Made by a program: the position numbers and the translations under genes. From Clostridia bacterium (GTDB taxonomy: Bacteria > Bacillota > Clostridia > UBA1381): a stretch of DNA of 64,000 bases. Under the pieces are notes generated by a model. That model was not told the DNA's origin. It did no database searches and saw nothing but the letters and a program-made list of their open reading frames with translations. Shown here in pieces: positions 8,428 through 18,317 of the stretch (the first letter of the stretch is position 1; each line of letters opens with the position of its first letter). The DNA lies in the NCBI GenBank assembly GCA_900751885.1, contig CAADTH010000064.1, positions 1-64,000 of the forward strand. The letters are read 5' to 3'.

Positions 8428-9921
8428 ATGAAATACCAAAACCCCATTATCAGAGGCTTTCACCCCGACCCAAGCGTTTGCAGGGTGGGGGAGGATTACT
8501 ATTTGGTTACCAGCTCATTTGAGTATTTTCCTGGAATCCCAATCTATCACAGTACGGATTTGGTCAACTGGAGACAGATAGGAAACTGCATCAACAGAAA
8601 CGAACAGCTGGTTTTGAAAGAGGCAGGGAATTCAGGCGGAATATGGGCGCCTACCATCCGATACTATGAAGGAACCTTTTATGTCACTGCTACTTACAGC
8701 AATCGGGGCAACTTTATCCTATCAACGCAGGACATTTTGGGAGATTGGTCTGAGCCTGTGTGGGTGGATATAGATGGTATTGATCCATCGCTCTATTTTG
8801 AAGACAAAAAAGCGTATTACTGCACAAATGCCCGTGAGCATTCAGAAACAGAGGAGATTTCATTGGCTGAAATCGATCTCTCTACGGGACAGCGAAAAAG
8901 CGATTTAAAGGCAATCTGGGCAGGAACGGGCGGCGGATGGCTCGAAGCGCCGCATATCTATTACATAGATGGCTGGTACTATCTAATGACGGCAGAGGGC
9001 GGAACCTCATTTGGGCATATGATTACACTGGCACGGAGCAAAACTATATGGGGACCATACGAAAGCTGTCCCGAAAATCCCATTCTGACAAACCGCAATG
9101 ACACCTCAAAGCAGATACAATGTGCAGGACATGGAGATTTGGTAGACGATAAAAATGGAAACTGGTGGTTGGTGCATTTGGGAATCAGACCGACAAACGG
9201 AAAATCGAATTTGGGCAGGGAAACCTTTTTGACGCCGGTGGTGTTCGAGAATGGCTGGCTTCGGATTGCGGATGGGAAAGCAAGGATGGAATATGACGCT
9301 CCGATTTTGCATGAGCAGAAAAGAATAAATCGCATGGTGTTTGACTTTAAACAGAAGATGTGGGAGCCGCAATGGATATTTCTGCATAGCCCTACTGCTG
9401 AAGCGTATCAAAGAAAGAATGGATGCGTAACCTTATATCCATCGACATCCTCCTTTGATGCGCCAGAAAGTCCGACCTTTGCCGCGGTTCGTCCACTCGA
9501 CTTTGACTGCAGCTTTGAGACTGTGCTTGACTTTACGCCTCAAAAAGTAGGCGACGAAGCAGGCGTTGTAATCTACCTTCAATCTGATTTTCATTACCGT
9601 ATTTGTAAGCGAAAGACGGAACATGGTATTGTCATTGCTGTTGAAAAAACGGCTGATGATTTTAACCAGGTTGCGTATCAGAGAGAAGTCCCGGAGGGCA
9701 CACTGCATGTTAAAATTGCCTGTGATAGATTATATTATCATTTTTACTATGCTGTCTGTGATGAGCCGATGCAAGAGGCTTGCATGGCATCAACAAGATT
9801 TTTGTGTTGTGAAACAACGGACAGAAGCTTTACAGGAACAGTCATGGGGATTTATGCGCTGGGCAGGGAAAGTACCGGCACCGGAGCGGTATTTCATGAG
9901 GTCGTGATGAATGTGGAATAA
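8428..9921 (+). CDS. GH43 family glycoside hydrolase (beta-xylosidase / alpha-L-arabinofuranosidase)
   Basis: 497 residues from ATG 8428, preceded by GGAAAGGA at 8412-8419; an in-frame ATG at 8410 has no ribosome site. The five-bladed propeller of GH43 starts at the N-terminus. The catalytic base Asp is in HPDPS (about 14), the pKa-modulating Asp in GIDPS (about 119) and the acid Glu in LEAPH (about 173). The last 200 residues match the concanavalin-like C-terminal domain found in subfamilies acting on xylo- or arabino-oligosaccharides. There is no signal peptide, so it acts on imported sugars. Substrate cannot be decided from sequence; the neighbouring GH127-type and GH51 genes favour arabinose-containing pectin side chains. 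Confidence 0.88.
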   Translation: MKYQNPIIRGFHPDPSVCRVGEDYYLVTSSFEYFPGIPIYHSTDLVNWRQIGNCINRNEQLVLKEAGNSGGIWAPTIRYYEGTFYVTATYSNRGNFILSTQDILGDWSEPVWVDIDGIDPSLYFEDKKAYYCTNAREHSETEEISLAEIDLSTGQRKSDLKAIWAGTGGGWLEAPHIYYIDGWYYLMTAEGGTSFGHMITLARSKTIWGPYESCPENPILTNRNDTSKQIQCAGHGDLVDDKNGNWWLVHLGIRPTNGKSNLGRETFLTPVVFENGWLRIADGKARMEYDAPILHEQKRINRMVFDFKQKMWEPQWIFLHSPTAEAYQRKNGCVTLYPSTSSFDAPESPTFAAVRPLDFDCSFETVLDFTPQKVGDEAGVVIYLQSDFHYRICKRKTEHGIVIAVEKTADDFNQVAYQREVPEGTLHVKIACDRLYYHFYYAVCDEPMQEACMASTRFLCCETTDRSFTGTVMGIYALGRESTGTGAVFHEVVMNVE

Positions 9922-9951
9922 AGCGGAGGTGGAATGCATGAAAAAATAAAC

Positions 9952-9987
9952 AAAAAAATCGAGGTTTGATTAACCTCGATTTTTTTG
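9952..9987 (+). terminator. terminator after GH43
   Basis: AAAAAAATCGAGGTT pairs with AACCTCGATTTTTTT around a 5-base loop. Its A-tract on the left also lets it serve the convergent small RHH gene on the minus strand. Confidence 0.8.
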
Positions 9988-10014
9988 TTTTATAGAGCGA
10001 TATTCGCCATTGAT

Positions 10015-10179
10015 TCAATCCTCCAGAACAATCGGACCATGCTGTTGCTCGAATTTTCGAATGTGCCGTATGATGGCAGAAGCAATTTCCTTATTTGCTG
10101 ACTGTCCATTGTATTCAGCAATGTACTTTATCTTATTGAGCTTTTCGGGAGAAATCCGAAGAGAAAAATGTGGAACCAT
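10015..10179 (-). CDS. small Arc-like ribbon-helix-helix DNA-binding protein
   Basis: 54 residues read on the minus strand from ATG at 10179, with AAGGAG at 10186-10191. The start is MVPHFSLRISPEKLNKIKYI, followed by a helix with GQSANKEIASAIIRHIRKFE. This is the Arc/MetJ-type fold: a beta strand with alternating polar residues (HFSLRI) then two helices, closest to Arc-like domains (PF03869 type). Such proteins bind DNA as dimers of dimers. It stands alone between two terminator regions, so its target is unknown; it could repress itself or the flanking glycosidase genes. Its small size makes it easy to miss. Confidence 0.75.
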   Translation of the reverse strand: MVPHFSLRISPEKLNKIKYIAEYNGQSANKEIASAIIRHIRKFEQQHGPIVLED

Positions 10180-10300
10180 AAAATCACTCCTTTTTCAAAT
10201 AGATTGATATCCTATCTCATAAAATAAGGAACCAGTGAGAGATAGGAGAGGGTTGAGTATAGAGCTGTTGGCATTTTACAAGTCACAGCAACACAGAAGC

Positions 10301-10915
10301 TTAAAAAGGCATACCACAGCTCCAGCAATGACGTTCAGGGATATCATCGGTATCAGATGGGAGCACACACCCACCTAGTTGAATGTCCCGATTCAGGCTG
10401 ACATCGAACATTCCGGGAGAGGGCGCGCCATATAGGAGGGGAACGGTGTCATAGTTGCCGCAATGGGTACATTTCATAGCCGGCCTTTCGAGCGTGATAT
10501 AAGCCGCGCCGGCGGAAGCATCCCAGTCAATCTCTGCGCCAAATAGATTGCACAGCTGGCGAAGCGGCACAAAGCAGATATCATCTGTAATTTGTACTGG
10601 ACGCACAAGAGAGGAAGGGGTTCCGTTTACAATCAAGCTGTCATCTTGGCTGGATATCATGACAGTGGTATCCTCTGTATAGCAAATCCAGGCGGTATCA
10701 GTGCGTTCAAAAAAGCATTCCAGCACGTTGGCGAGTTTAGAGATTGATACTATGGTCACGCCATCTTGAATCCATGCAGGGGACTGATTCTCAAAGGTCA
10801 GAAGTCGTCCGTTTCGGTAGATGGCTGGGCTGTCGTCAGTGGAAGCGGCAAGAGCAGTAACAGAAAGCAGCAGTACAGAAAGTACGCAGATGATGAAGCA
10901 TAGAAATTTTTTCAT
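10301..10915 (-). CDS. secreted copper-amine-oxidase-N-like (stalk domain) protein with C-terminal Cys pairs
   Basis: 204 residues. A signal peptide (MKKFLCFIICVLSVLLLSVTALAA, cut near 24) is followed by a domain with the Cu_amine_oxidN1-type pattern: DGVTIVSISKLANVL and later CFVPLRQLCNLFGAEIDWD. That domain is a common cell-surface module in Firmicutes and does not imply amine oxidase activity. The C-terminus holds two Cys pairs (CTHCGNY, CWSCGMPF) about 50 residues apart, as in a zinc ribbon, unusual for an exported protein. AAGGAGGA precedes the start. It is a single gene with no clear partner and its function is unknown. Confidence 0.7.
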   Translation of the reverse strand: MKKFLCFIICVLSVLLLSVTALAASTDDSPAIYRNGRLLTFENQSPAWIQDGVTIVSISKLANVLECFFERTDTAWICYTEDTTVMISSQDDSLIVNGTPSSLVRPVQITDDICFVPLRQLCNLFGAEIDWDASAGAAYITLERPAMKCTHCGNYDTVPLLYGAPSPGMFDVSLNRDIQLGGCVLPSDTDDIPERHCWSCGMPF

Positions 10916-11081
10916 AGCAGATTCCTCCTTCTATGTATATATTACTATAATTGGGAAAGAAAAACAAGAGAAAAACAAAATTTTGACAGCAAAATTCGAT
11001 AGAATTTTTTGCGAGATGGGTAGAATATAGAATGTGTTTCTATAGTATAGGGGAGGGATTTTTATCAAGCTGATTCGGCGA

Positions 11082-12611
11082 ATGTTTCATATTTTGTTTC
11101 ACCGCAGTACAATCATAGTCTTACTCCTGGTGGTACAGGCGGCGGCAATTGTCACAGGGATTTTGGAATTTTCAAACTATTTTGTCTACCTATCAGTGAC
11201 ACTTCAGTGCGTCAGCGTAATCGCAGTTTTTTGGATTATCAATACGAATATCAATCCTGCCTACAAGCTGTCATGGACGATTGTCATTTTATCATTTCCG
11301 ATTTTTGGGGGACTTCTCTATCTGTTTTTTGGAACAAAGCGTGTGAACAGGCGGCTCAGAAAAAAGCTGGAGCGCGAATACAGGAAGACGCGAATGCTTC
11401 TTTTGCAGGACGAAAATATCGCGCTTCAGCTGAAGCAGAAAGACAAGGCAGTGTATCACCAATCGAATTGTATTTTCAGAATGTCAGGCTATCCAATTTA
11501 TCAAAATACACAGACAAAATATCTGTCACCTGGTGAGGAAAAATTCAAGCAGCTTCTAAAAGAGCTAAAAAAGGCGAAGCATTATATTTTTTTGGAGTAT
11601 TTTATTATTCAGGAAGGACAAATGTGGAATCCTATTTTGGAAATCTTAAAACAGAAGGCGGCGGAGGGAGTCGATGTGCGTGTGATGTATGATGATTGTG
11701 GATCACTTGTATTACTGCCGCATGATTATCCAAGAAAGCTTGAGAAAATGGGCATAAAATGTCAGGTATTTAATCCCCTCAGACCACTTCTGCTGGTTAC
11801 AATGAACAACCGTGACCATAGAAAAATTTTAGTCATTGACGGCCATACCGCGTTCACAGGAGGAATTAATCTGGCAGATGAATACATCAACGCAATCGAC
11901 AAGCATGGTCATTGGAAGGATGCCTCCATTATGGTCAGGGGAGAAGCGGCATGGAGCATGACACTGATGTTTTTGCAGATGTGGAACCATAATCTAAAAC
12001 ATCCCGAGGAGGATTACGAAAAATACCGTCCGTATCTTCATCTAAAAGAGACAATCGAAAGCGATGGATACGTACAGCCATATGGGGACAGTCCGCTGGA
12101 CGAGGAGGATGTCGGCGAGACGGTATACTTAAATCTCATTCATAAAGCACAAGAGACTGTCTATATCAGCACACCGTATTTGATTGCGGACAATGAGATG
12201 GTGACAGCGCTGTGTATTGCCGCGCAAAGCGGCATAGATGTACGGATTGTCACGCCGCACCACTGGGACAAATGGTATGTGCATATGGTGACACAATCCT
12301 ACTACGAACAGCTCATACAGGCAGGCGTAAAGATTTATGAGTACACACCGGGGTTTATCCATTCGAAAACATTTGTCGTGGATCGAACGGTTGCAACAGT
12401 CGGTTCGGCAAACTTAGATTACCGCAGCTTATATCTCCACTTTGAGTGCGGCGTATGGATGTATCAATCATCTGCTGTGCAGGAAGTATATCAGGATTAC
12501 CAAGAAATTTTAAAAGTGAGCAGGCGCATTACACTGGAAGAGTGTAAAAAGGTGAATGGATTGGTGCGAATTTTGCGTGCGGTGATTCGTGCGTTTGCAC
12601 CGCTGATGTAA
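11082..12611 (+). CDS. cls: cardiolipin synthase (phospholipase D family)
   Basis: 509 residues from ATG 11082. Two N-terminal membrane segments (about 8-28 and 38-58) precede a PLDc_N region with PIFGGLLYLFFG. Two HKD motifs follow, NRDHRKILVIDG (about 247) and FIHSKTFVVD (about 427), the active-site halves that join two phosphatidylglycerols into cardiolipin at the membrane. The only good ribosome site, GGGAGGG at 11051-11057, is 24 bases upstream of this ATG. It sits 6 bases before an in-frame ATC (11064) that would add IKLIRR, a sequence typical of the family's N-terminus. True initiation is therefore uncertain. Confidence 0.9.
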   Translation: MFHILFHRSTIIVLLLVVQAAAIVTGILEFSNYFVYLSVTLQCVSVIAVFWIINTNINPAYKLSWTIVILSFPIFGGLLYLFFGTKRVNRRLRKKLEREYRKTRMLLLQDENIALQLKQKDKAVYHQSNCIFRMSGYPIYQNTQTKYLSPGEEKFKQLLKELKKAKHYIFLEYFIIQEGQMWNPILEILKQKAAEGVDVRVMYDDCGSLVLLPHDYPRKLEKMGIKCQVFNPLRPLLLVTMNNRDHRKILVIDGHTAFTGGINLADEYINAIDKHGHWKDASIMVRGEAAWSMTLMFLQMWNHNLKHPEEDYEKYRPYLHLKETIESDGYVQPYGDSPLDEEDVGETVYLNLIHKAQETVYISTPYLIADNEMVTALCIAAQSGIDVRIVTPHHWDKWYVHMVTQSYYEQLIQAGVKIYEYTPGFIHSKTFVVDRTVATVGSANLDYRSLYLHFECGVWMYQSSAVQEVYQDYQEILKVSRRITLEECKKVNGLVRILRAVIRAFAPLM

Positions 12612-12641
12612 AAAGGGCACTGAATGCTTCAGTGCTCTTTT
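12611..12641. terminator. bidirectional terminator between cls and the PL11 gene
   Basis: Arms AAAAGGGCACTGAA and TTCAGTGCTCTTTT around TGC. The T-run at one end and A-run at the other serve both convergent genes. Confidence 0.8.
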
Positions 12642-15600
12642 ATAATAATGGATGCATTCCGATAGATGTGTCCCAGAGAAATAGCCGATAGTCTGTTACC
12701 ATAGTGTCTAACGGCGTTTCGATAGAAACAGATGGTGTAATTTTCGAAATGTCGTGGGCAACGACAGAAACGATGGTGCCGGATTCATCGTATAGGGCGA
12801 CAAAAACGGTTGCTGTTTCGGAAGGAATCAGCTTTTCTGACACGCTTACAGAGTTGATTTGTGCTGCTAGGCGGATGTCATTCGTTTTTGTGCCGGATGC
12901 GGTAGAACATGTCACGTTCCATGAGGATACTGGAGAGACCGAAATTGAGATATCATCCAAGCCGATTTGTGAGCCTGGCAAGGCTTTTAAAGCAAAGGTA
13001 GATATGCCGCGCTCTGCTGTGTCAAAGAAGGAAAGAGCATAGAGTGATGAGACGAGTCCACTGTCTTTTGTGAGAAGCACATCATACGTTTTTGCATTGA
13101 AATCCAGCATTGCCTCAATTCGATACAGTCCACCATATTTTGAGGTCATCTCATCCAATCGGTCACAGAGCAGACGATAGGTACTGCCGCTCCCGGCATA
13201 AAGGGCATTTCCTTTCTGGTAAAGCGCAAGAGATGCACCCTGAGAGGAAGCATCAGAGGATTCCTTTAACAAAAATTCACCTTCCTGCAACGTACCTGAT
13301 TCTGACGGGCGAATCCGAATGTCGAATCCGACATGAACCTTTCCTTTTGTTAAAATTTCTGGTCTGGATAGATAAAAGTAAGCGTCTTGTCCGTTGGAGG
13401 CGTGGTTAGATAAGAGAATTTCGCGTTTTTTATTGGCATCAGCGATGGATTGAATCTGTACAGAGTCGCTGGCTCCGCCCTGCTTCCATCCATTTGTATT
13501 TGCCTTGCTTGGAAGAAAGTCGCTTCCCGAAGCAATCGGAGGCTGGTCGAATGTATCACGTATCAAATCGTGCTCGCCGGTTTCTTCTCCTCCTATGATG
13601 TGTAGAAGCTGGCGGCTTCCGTCTTGCAGGAGGGCAGTGACCCATTGATTGGGCGCGCCGTCTTTTAAAGATAGCATCCCATTTTCAGGATCAAAGCAAA
13701 TGACGTCGCTCTGCTGTGCGCGGATACCATCTGAATCGAGAATTTGATATGGCGTGTCACAGATGATTCTAGTCCCGGACTGGATGGTGACATCAGGACC
13801 TGGAATGATTACAGAATCAGGTTTTCCGCCGAAGGAGAGGATGCGGTCATAGTAGTGGATGATATCATAGGTAATCGGGGTTTCTTTGGATACGGTCTGT
13901 GTTTGACCATCATAGGACAGTCGTGGGAAATCGTCTACTATCAACGTTTTGCCGTCCGAAGACGAGAATGCACCTTCCTGCCGCGTGATAGGATAGGAGA
14001 CAGTACCGTAAAACGCAGGACTTTCTGTCCGCACGCCATTGTGTATGGTATAGATTTGCGGTACAGGAATCCTTGTCATATCATAGCCTAGATAAAATCC
14101 TGTATGAGGAGGCTGGTTGTAGGCGTTATTCTGCCACGCGATTCCGATTCGATAAATCGGGTCGTGCATGAGTGTATATACCTTATGGCTGGTTGGCGCG
14201 TCGGAAATATAAATGCGCAGTTCTTTTCCATCACTGCTCGGCAGTACAAGCTCTTCTCGCCAATCTCCTAAGATGTCGGACTGTATCGTACAATTTGCTT
14301 TTGTTCCATTGTTCGAGCGGCATCCCTCCGCTTTTAAAAGGGGAATGGTCTGGTCATCATACGCCATATACTTTGACACGGTAATATCGTCATAAAATTC
14401 TCTGAGTAAATCTCCATCCCACCAAATCGCAAAGTTGGGATTAACATAGGAGTCTATGACAGTTCCTTTGGTATCGAAGACAATTCCATTTGCGCCGCTT
14501 TCGCCTCCTGGATAGCGTGGGTCAAAATCATCACAAAGTCCTCGTCCCACGTCCTTACCGGCTGGAATTCCCCATAAAAGCTCTCCTGTGCGCGCGTCGC
14601 GAAACTCTGTATTGACATTGACATCTGCGTTTTCATGCACCTGCATGACCTCAAGTCCCGGACGACCGGGGTCAAAATCTCCGAGGTGCATTGCGTCTCC
14701 ATGTCCAAGACGTGTGGTATAAAGCGGACTTCCATCGTGGTCCACTGCCATGGAGGCATAGACAATTTCGTCATATCCATCAAAATCGACATCCCCTGCG
14801 CTCATATTATGATTTCCCTGTCCACTGTATCCGACATGCTCTGTGGAATCGAATTCCCAAAGCTGTGTGAGCGTCCCATTTTGGTACTTCCATGCCTGCA
14901 TTCCGGTTTTTCCATAGATTCCACGCGCGGCAACGAAGCTCATTCCATCATCGTCCAGACGGACAGGAGTGAGGAAAAATTTCCACGGACGGTGTGTGGT
15001 TCGCCCGTCCGATGCCCATTGGTCGAGTGGGTCGCGGGCAATCGCACCTGAATATGGAGTGCCGGCAAGATACCCTCCTGTTTCGCCGTCAAAGACAGCA
15101 AGATATTCCGGACCTTCTTGAAAATATTTATTGTCATATAAGCTGTAACGGTAATCAATCATGCCGTCGCGGTCGAGGTCTCCTAGATTTTGCCCCATAC
15201 CATCGGTAAATCCATCTCCGATTCTCAGGGTGACCTCGCTTTTTCCATCTCCGTCCAGGTCATATACCATAATGGATTGTTCGACCGGCCATACCTCGTT
15301 TGGACCGAGATTCATACTCCAAAGGAGTGTTCCATCCAGCTTGTACGCCTGCAGGAGTGGGTAATAGCTATGGGAAAGAATATCATCCGGATACCGCTTG
15401 ACAATCAGTTCATATTCTCCGTCGCCGTCCAAATCACCTACCATACCATCATCGCTTTGGTAATGGATATCATCGGGCGCATCATCTACAAGAGGAATAC
15501 GCAGATAGGTTCCATTGACAACAGGGATTGAACCTGAATCGTCTACTTCAATTCCACCTGCAACAGCTTTGATTGTATAAACAGAATCGACGGTTCCATC

Positions 15601-16560
15601 CCGGTCGATGTAATTGGTGCTGTCTTTGACTGGAGTCTGCGTGAGCCTGACACCATCGCGGTAGATATGGTAGCCAGTCGTGATATCCTCTGTGCCGAGC
15701 CAGCGCCAGGAAAGGTAGACATCCTCTGCGCGCTTGATTGCAACTGCACCTCGATTTAGATACTCCATCTGACGCGGAGAGAATGGTTTTTCGTCAATCA
15801 AACGCTGCGATTCTTTTTCCGATTCTGGAAACGTGTTTTGAATGACACCATCCTTTGACAGGGAAGTGGTATTGCCGTTCGGAAGTCCTGTTGCAAGATT
15901 TTGATAGGACAGACTTCGTATATGAAGTTCAAACGGAGATTGGTCTGCATTGTGAAATGCAATGGAGGAGACATATCGAATCGGAGAAGTTGTAGGAAAT
16001 GATGCGGTTTCGTTTGCCAAAACGGTCTGTCCGGCTGCATCCTGAATTTGTACGCGGTACGTCCGCTCGCTTGAGTTGAAATCGAGAACGACACGATACC
16101 AGCTGTTTTGTATCAGCTGTGTAGCCATTGGCGTGTTAAAAACAGTAACCTTTCCGGTATTGCTGTCAAAGGTCAGGCGGCATGCCGTGTAGTCGGGATG
16201 CTTTGTGGGAGTGCCCTCGCCTAGAAGAAAAGAAAGAGCGCCTTCTTTCATTCGAAACTCAAATTCAACTCGCCCATCCCCCATAATCTCGTTGTCGAGC
16301 CAATAGAGCCAGTATCCGTTTTTGGGAGCAGAAGAGGCAAGGCGTACATGGGTCTTGCCATTCTCTGTGACCACTGTCTTTTCCGCGTTTTCCGCTTTCC
16401 CGCTGTAGCTCCATTTCCCTTGCCCGGTAAGCGCTGTCCCATCCGGCAGGGAAGAGAAGCTGCTGCTGTCGATATAGACAATTTCTTTTGCATAGGCGGT
16501 TAGCAAAATAGAACAAGAAAATATCACAGCCAACAGCAGAGTCAGACATCGTTTTTTCAC
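12640..16560 (-). CDS. secreted multidomain PL11 rhamnogalacturonan lyase
   Basis: 1306 residues from GTG 16560, with GAGGAGGG six bases upstream. Signal peptide 1-24. A laminin-G-like beta domain (about 30-220) and an FN3-like linker (about 260-345) come next. The PL11 eight-bladed propeller (about 350-870) is marked by repeated Ca-binding DLDGDG and DVDFDGYDE motifs, RPWKFFLTPVRLDDDG and GHGDAMHLGDFDP. Further beta domains fill 880-1040, a second LamG-like domain lies at about 1050-1215, and a terminal domain ends FLWDTSIGMHPLL. PL11 enzymes cut the rhamnose-galacturonic acid backbone of RG-I by beta-elimination outside the cell. No sortase or S-layer anchor is visible. The extra domains probably bind carbohydrate. 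Confidence 0.9.
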   Translation of the reverse strand: MKKRCLTLLLAVIFSCSILLTAYAKEIVYIDSSSFSSLPDGTALTGQGKWSYSGKAENAEKTVVTENGKTHVRLASSAPKNGYWLYWLDNEIMGDGRVEFEFRMKEGALSFLLGEGTPTKHPDYTACRLTFDSNTGKVTVFNTPMATQLIQNSWYRVVLDFNSSERTYRVQIQDAAGQTVLANETASFPTTSPIRYVSSIAFHNADQSPFELHIRSLSYQNLATGLPNGNTTSLSKDGVIQNTFPESEKESQRLIDEKPFSPRQMEYLNRGAVAIKRAEDVYLSWRWLGTEDITTGYHIYRDGVRLTQTPVKDSTNYIDRDGTVDSVYTIKAVAGGIEVDDSGSIPVVNGTYLRIPLVDDAPDDIHYQSDDGMVGDLDGDGEYELIVKRYPDDILSHSYYPLLQAYKLDGTLLWSMNLGPNEVWPVEQSIMVYDLDGDGKSEVTLRIGDGFTDGMGQNLGDLDRDGMIDYRYSLYDNKYFQEGPEYLAVFDGETGGYLAGTPYSGAIARDPLDQWASDGRTTHRPWKFFLTPVRLDDDGMSFVAARGIYGKTGMQAWKYQNGTLTQLWEFDSTEHVGYSGQGNHNMSAGDVDFDGYDEIVYASMAVDHDGSPLYTTRLGHGDAMHLGDFDPGRPGLEVMQVHENADVNVNTEFRDARTGELLWGIPAGKDVGRGLCDDFDPRYPGGESGANGIVFDTKGTVIDSYVNPNFAIWWDGDLLREFYDDITVSKYMAYDDQTIPLLKAEGCRSNNGTKANCTIQSDILGDWREELVLPSSDGKELRIYISDAPTSHKVYTLMHDPIYRIGIAWQNNAYNQPPHTGFYLGYDMTRIPVPQIYTIHNGVRTESPAFYGTVSYPITRQEGAFSSSDGKTLIVDDFPRLSYDGQTQTVSKETPITYDIIHYYDRILSFGGKPDSVIIPGPDVTIQSGTRIICDTPYQILDSDGIRAQQSDVICFDPENGMLSLKDGAPNQWVTALLQDGSRQLLHIIGGEETGEHDLIRDTFDQPPIASGSDFLPSKANTNGWKQGGASDSVQIQSIADANKKREILLSNHASNGQDAYFYLSRPEILTKGKVHVGFDIRIRPSESGTLQEGEFLLKESSDASSQGASLALYQKGNALYAGSGSTYRLLCDRLDEMTSKYGGLYRIEAMLDFNAKTYDVLLTKDSGLVSSLYALSFFDTAERGISTFALKALPGSQIGLDDISISVSPVSSWNVTCSTASGTKTNDIRLAAQINSVSVSEKLIPSETATVFVALYDESGTIVSVVAHDISKITPSVSIETPLDTMVTDYRLFLWDTSIGMHPLL

Positions 16561-16737
16561 AGGAATCCCTCCTCTTACTCAATTTGTATTACATCATAAA
16601 TTTAGCATGTCTGGGAATTTCCTCTTTTTATTTTTCTAGATTGTTAAAGGAGGAAACATTTATATTATATCATGTCATATTCGACGATTCTGTATAAAAA
16701 ACAGAGGGAAAAGGGGGAAAAGAAGTCCTTTCTAATC

Positions 16738-16773
16738 AAAAAAATCAGGAGCAGACATGCTCCTGATTTTTTT
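16738..16773 (-). terminator. terminator of the GH51 gene
   Basis: Arms AAAAAAATCAGGAGCA and TGCTCCTGATTTTTTT around GACA, 3 bases after the GH51 stop on the minus strand. Confidence 0.85.
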
Positions 16774-16775
16774 CT

Positions 16776-18281
16776 TTATTTTTGCAGACGGATTACATTC
16801 CAGGAAAGCGCCGGCAATTTTGCAGATAACATCCCGTCTTCCATTACTGGAAGCTCAGAGAGATTCTTTGGTACGACACGCTCTGGATTCTGTGCCGTGT
16901 TTTCCTCCTTTTTGTCAAAGCCAGCCATGGTAATATGTTCCACCACGCGGTATCCGGCAAAATCGCGAAGGTCATAGTCTGCGAGCAAATCCTCTTTCGT
17001 ATCACGATTGACCGCGAAAATCGTCAGCGAGTCCTGTTCTTCGTCATAGGTACACACTGTCTCCAGATATGGCACATCCGTATATTTTTTACAATCGTAC
17101 TTCGGCGATTCTACAACGGACTGCAGTACCTCTCCGCGTCCATAGTTGGAAGCGTGCATAAACGGATAGAAAATTGTCTGTGCCCAAGCACTGCCGCCTG
17201 TTTCCGTCATAATTGGCGCAATGACATTTACAAGCTGTGCCAGACACGCCATTTTCAGCCGGTCAGCATGGCGGAGCATGACAATGAGCATACAGCCGAC
17301 CAAAATGGCATCCTCAAAGTTGTAGACGTCCTCCAAAAGACCAGGCGCGGTAGACCAGCGGGCAAATGTTTTGTCCTTTTCATGGGAGTGGTACCATACG
17401 TTCCACTCGTCCAAGGATAAGTTCACTGTCTTTTTGCTGTGCTTTTTGCCCTTTATGTAATCACAGATGGATACGACTGTGGAGATGAACGCGTCAAGTC
17501 CCATGGATTCGGCGATGAAGCTTTCAATGTCATCGTCCGGATTGGCATAATATTGGTGGAGGGACACATAATCGACGGTATCATACGCTTCGTCCAGCAA
17601 GGTAGCTTCCCAATCCCCAAACGTATTCATTTGATAAGAGGAGCTGCCGCATGCGACAAGCTCAATGGATGGATCCACCCACTTCATCACCTTCCCAGCC
17701 TCATGAGCAATGCGAGCATACTCTGTTGCTGTTTTCGCGCCGGTCTGCCATGGACCGTCCATCTCATTGCCAAGGCACCACACCTTGATATCGTGCGGTG
17801 CGTCATATCCGTGCGCACGGCGAAGATTCGCATATTTTGTGTCGGTTGTACTGTTGCAGTACTCTACAAGGTTTCGCGCCGCGTCCGCGCCGCGTGTGCC
17901 AAGATTGACCGCCATCATGACATCCGTGTTTGCTTTTTTTGCCCAATCACAAAATTCGTTGAGTCCGAACTGGTTTGTCTCAATGGAATTCCACGCAAGG
18001 TCAAGGCGTTTTGGACGAAGCTCCTTTGGACCCACGCCGTCCTCCCACTCGTATCCAGACACAAAGTTACCCCCCGGATAGCGCACAACCGGCACGTTTA
18101 GCTGTTTTACCAGGTCAAGAACATCCTTTCGAAATCCATTTTCATCTGCGGCAGGATGGCCTGGTTCATAGATTCCACCGTACACAGCTCTTCCCATATG
18201 CTCAATAAATGAGCCGTATATGCGCCGGTCAATGGTTGCAAGGCGGTACGCTTTTGCAGTTGTCACTTTTGCTCGTTTCAT
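16776..18281 (-). CDS. abfA: GH51 alpha-L-arabinofuranosidase
   Basis: 501 residues, the usual length of intracellular AbfA. The (beta/alpha)8 barrel has the acid/base Glu in CLGNEMDG (about 173) and the nucleophile Glu in SLDEWNVWYH (about 292). Further family marks are FIEHMGRAVYGGIYEPGH at the N-terminus and VRYPGGNFVSGYEW near 67-80. A C-terminal beta-sandwich closes the protein. There is no signal peptide. It removes terminal alpha-L-arabinofuranosyl units from arabinan or arabinoxylan oligosaccharides in the cytoplasm. The start follows AGGAGA. It is transcribed from its own promoter, divergent from an ArsR-type regulator, a pairing seen often for abfA in Firmicutes. Confidence 0.95.
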   Translation of the reverse strand: MKRAKVTTAKAYRLATIDRRIYGSFIEHMGRAVYGGIYEPGHPAADENGFRKDVLDLVKQLNVPVVRYPGGNFVSGYEWEDGVGPKELRPKRLDLAWNSIETNQFGLNEFCDWAKKANTDVMMAVNLGTRGADAARNLVEYCNSTTDTKYANLRRAHGYDAPHDIKVWCLGNEMDGPWQTGAKTATEYARIAHEAGKVMKWVDPSIELVACGSSSYQMNTFGDWEATLLDEAYDTVDYVSLHQYYANPDDDIESFIAESMGLDAFISTVVSICDYIKGKKHSKKTVNLSLDEWNVWYHSHEKDKTFARWSTAPGLLEDVYNFEDAILVGCMLIVMLRHADRLKMACLAQLVNVIAPIMTETGGSAWAQTIFYPFMHASNYGRGEVLQSVVESPKYDCKKYTDVPYLETVCTYDEEQDSLTIFAVNRDTKEDLLADYDLRDFAGYRVVEHITMAGFDKKEENTAQNPERVVPKNLSELPVMEDGMLSAKLPALSWNVIRLQK

Positions 18282-18317
18282 ATCAAAGTCTCCTTAAACT
18301 ATTCATAATATGATGTT

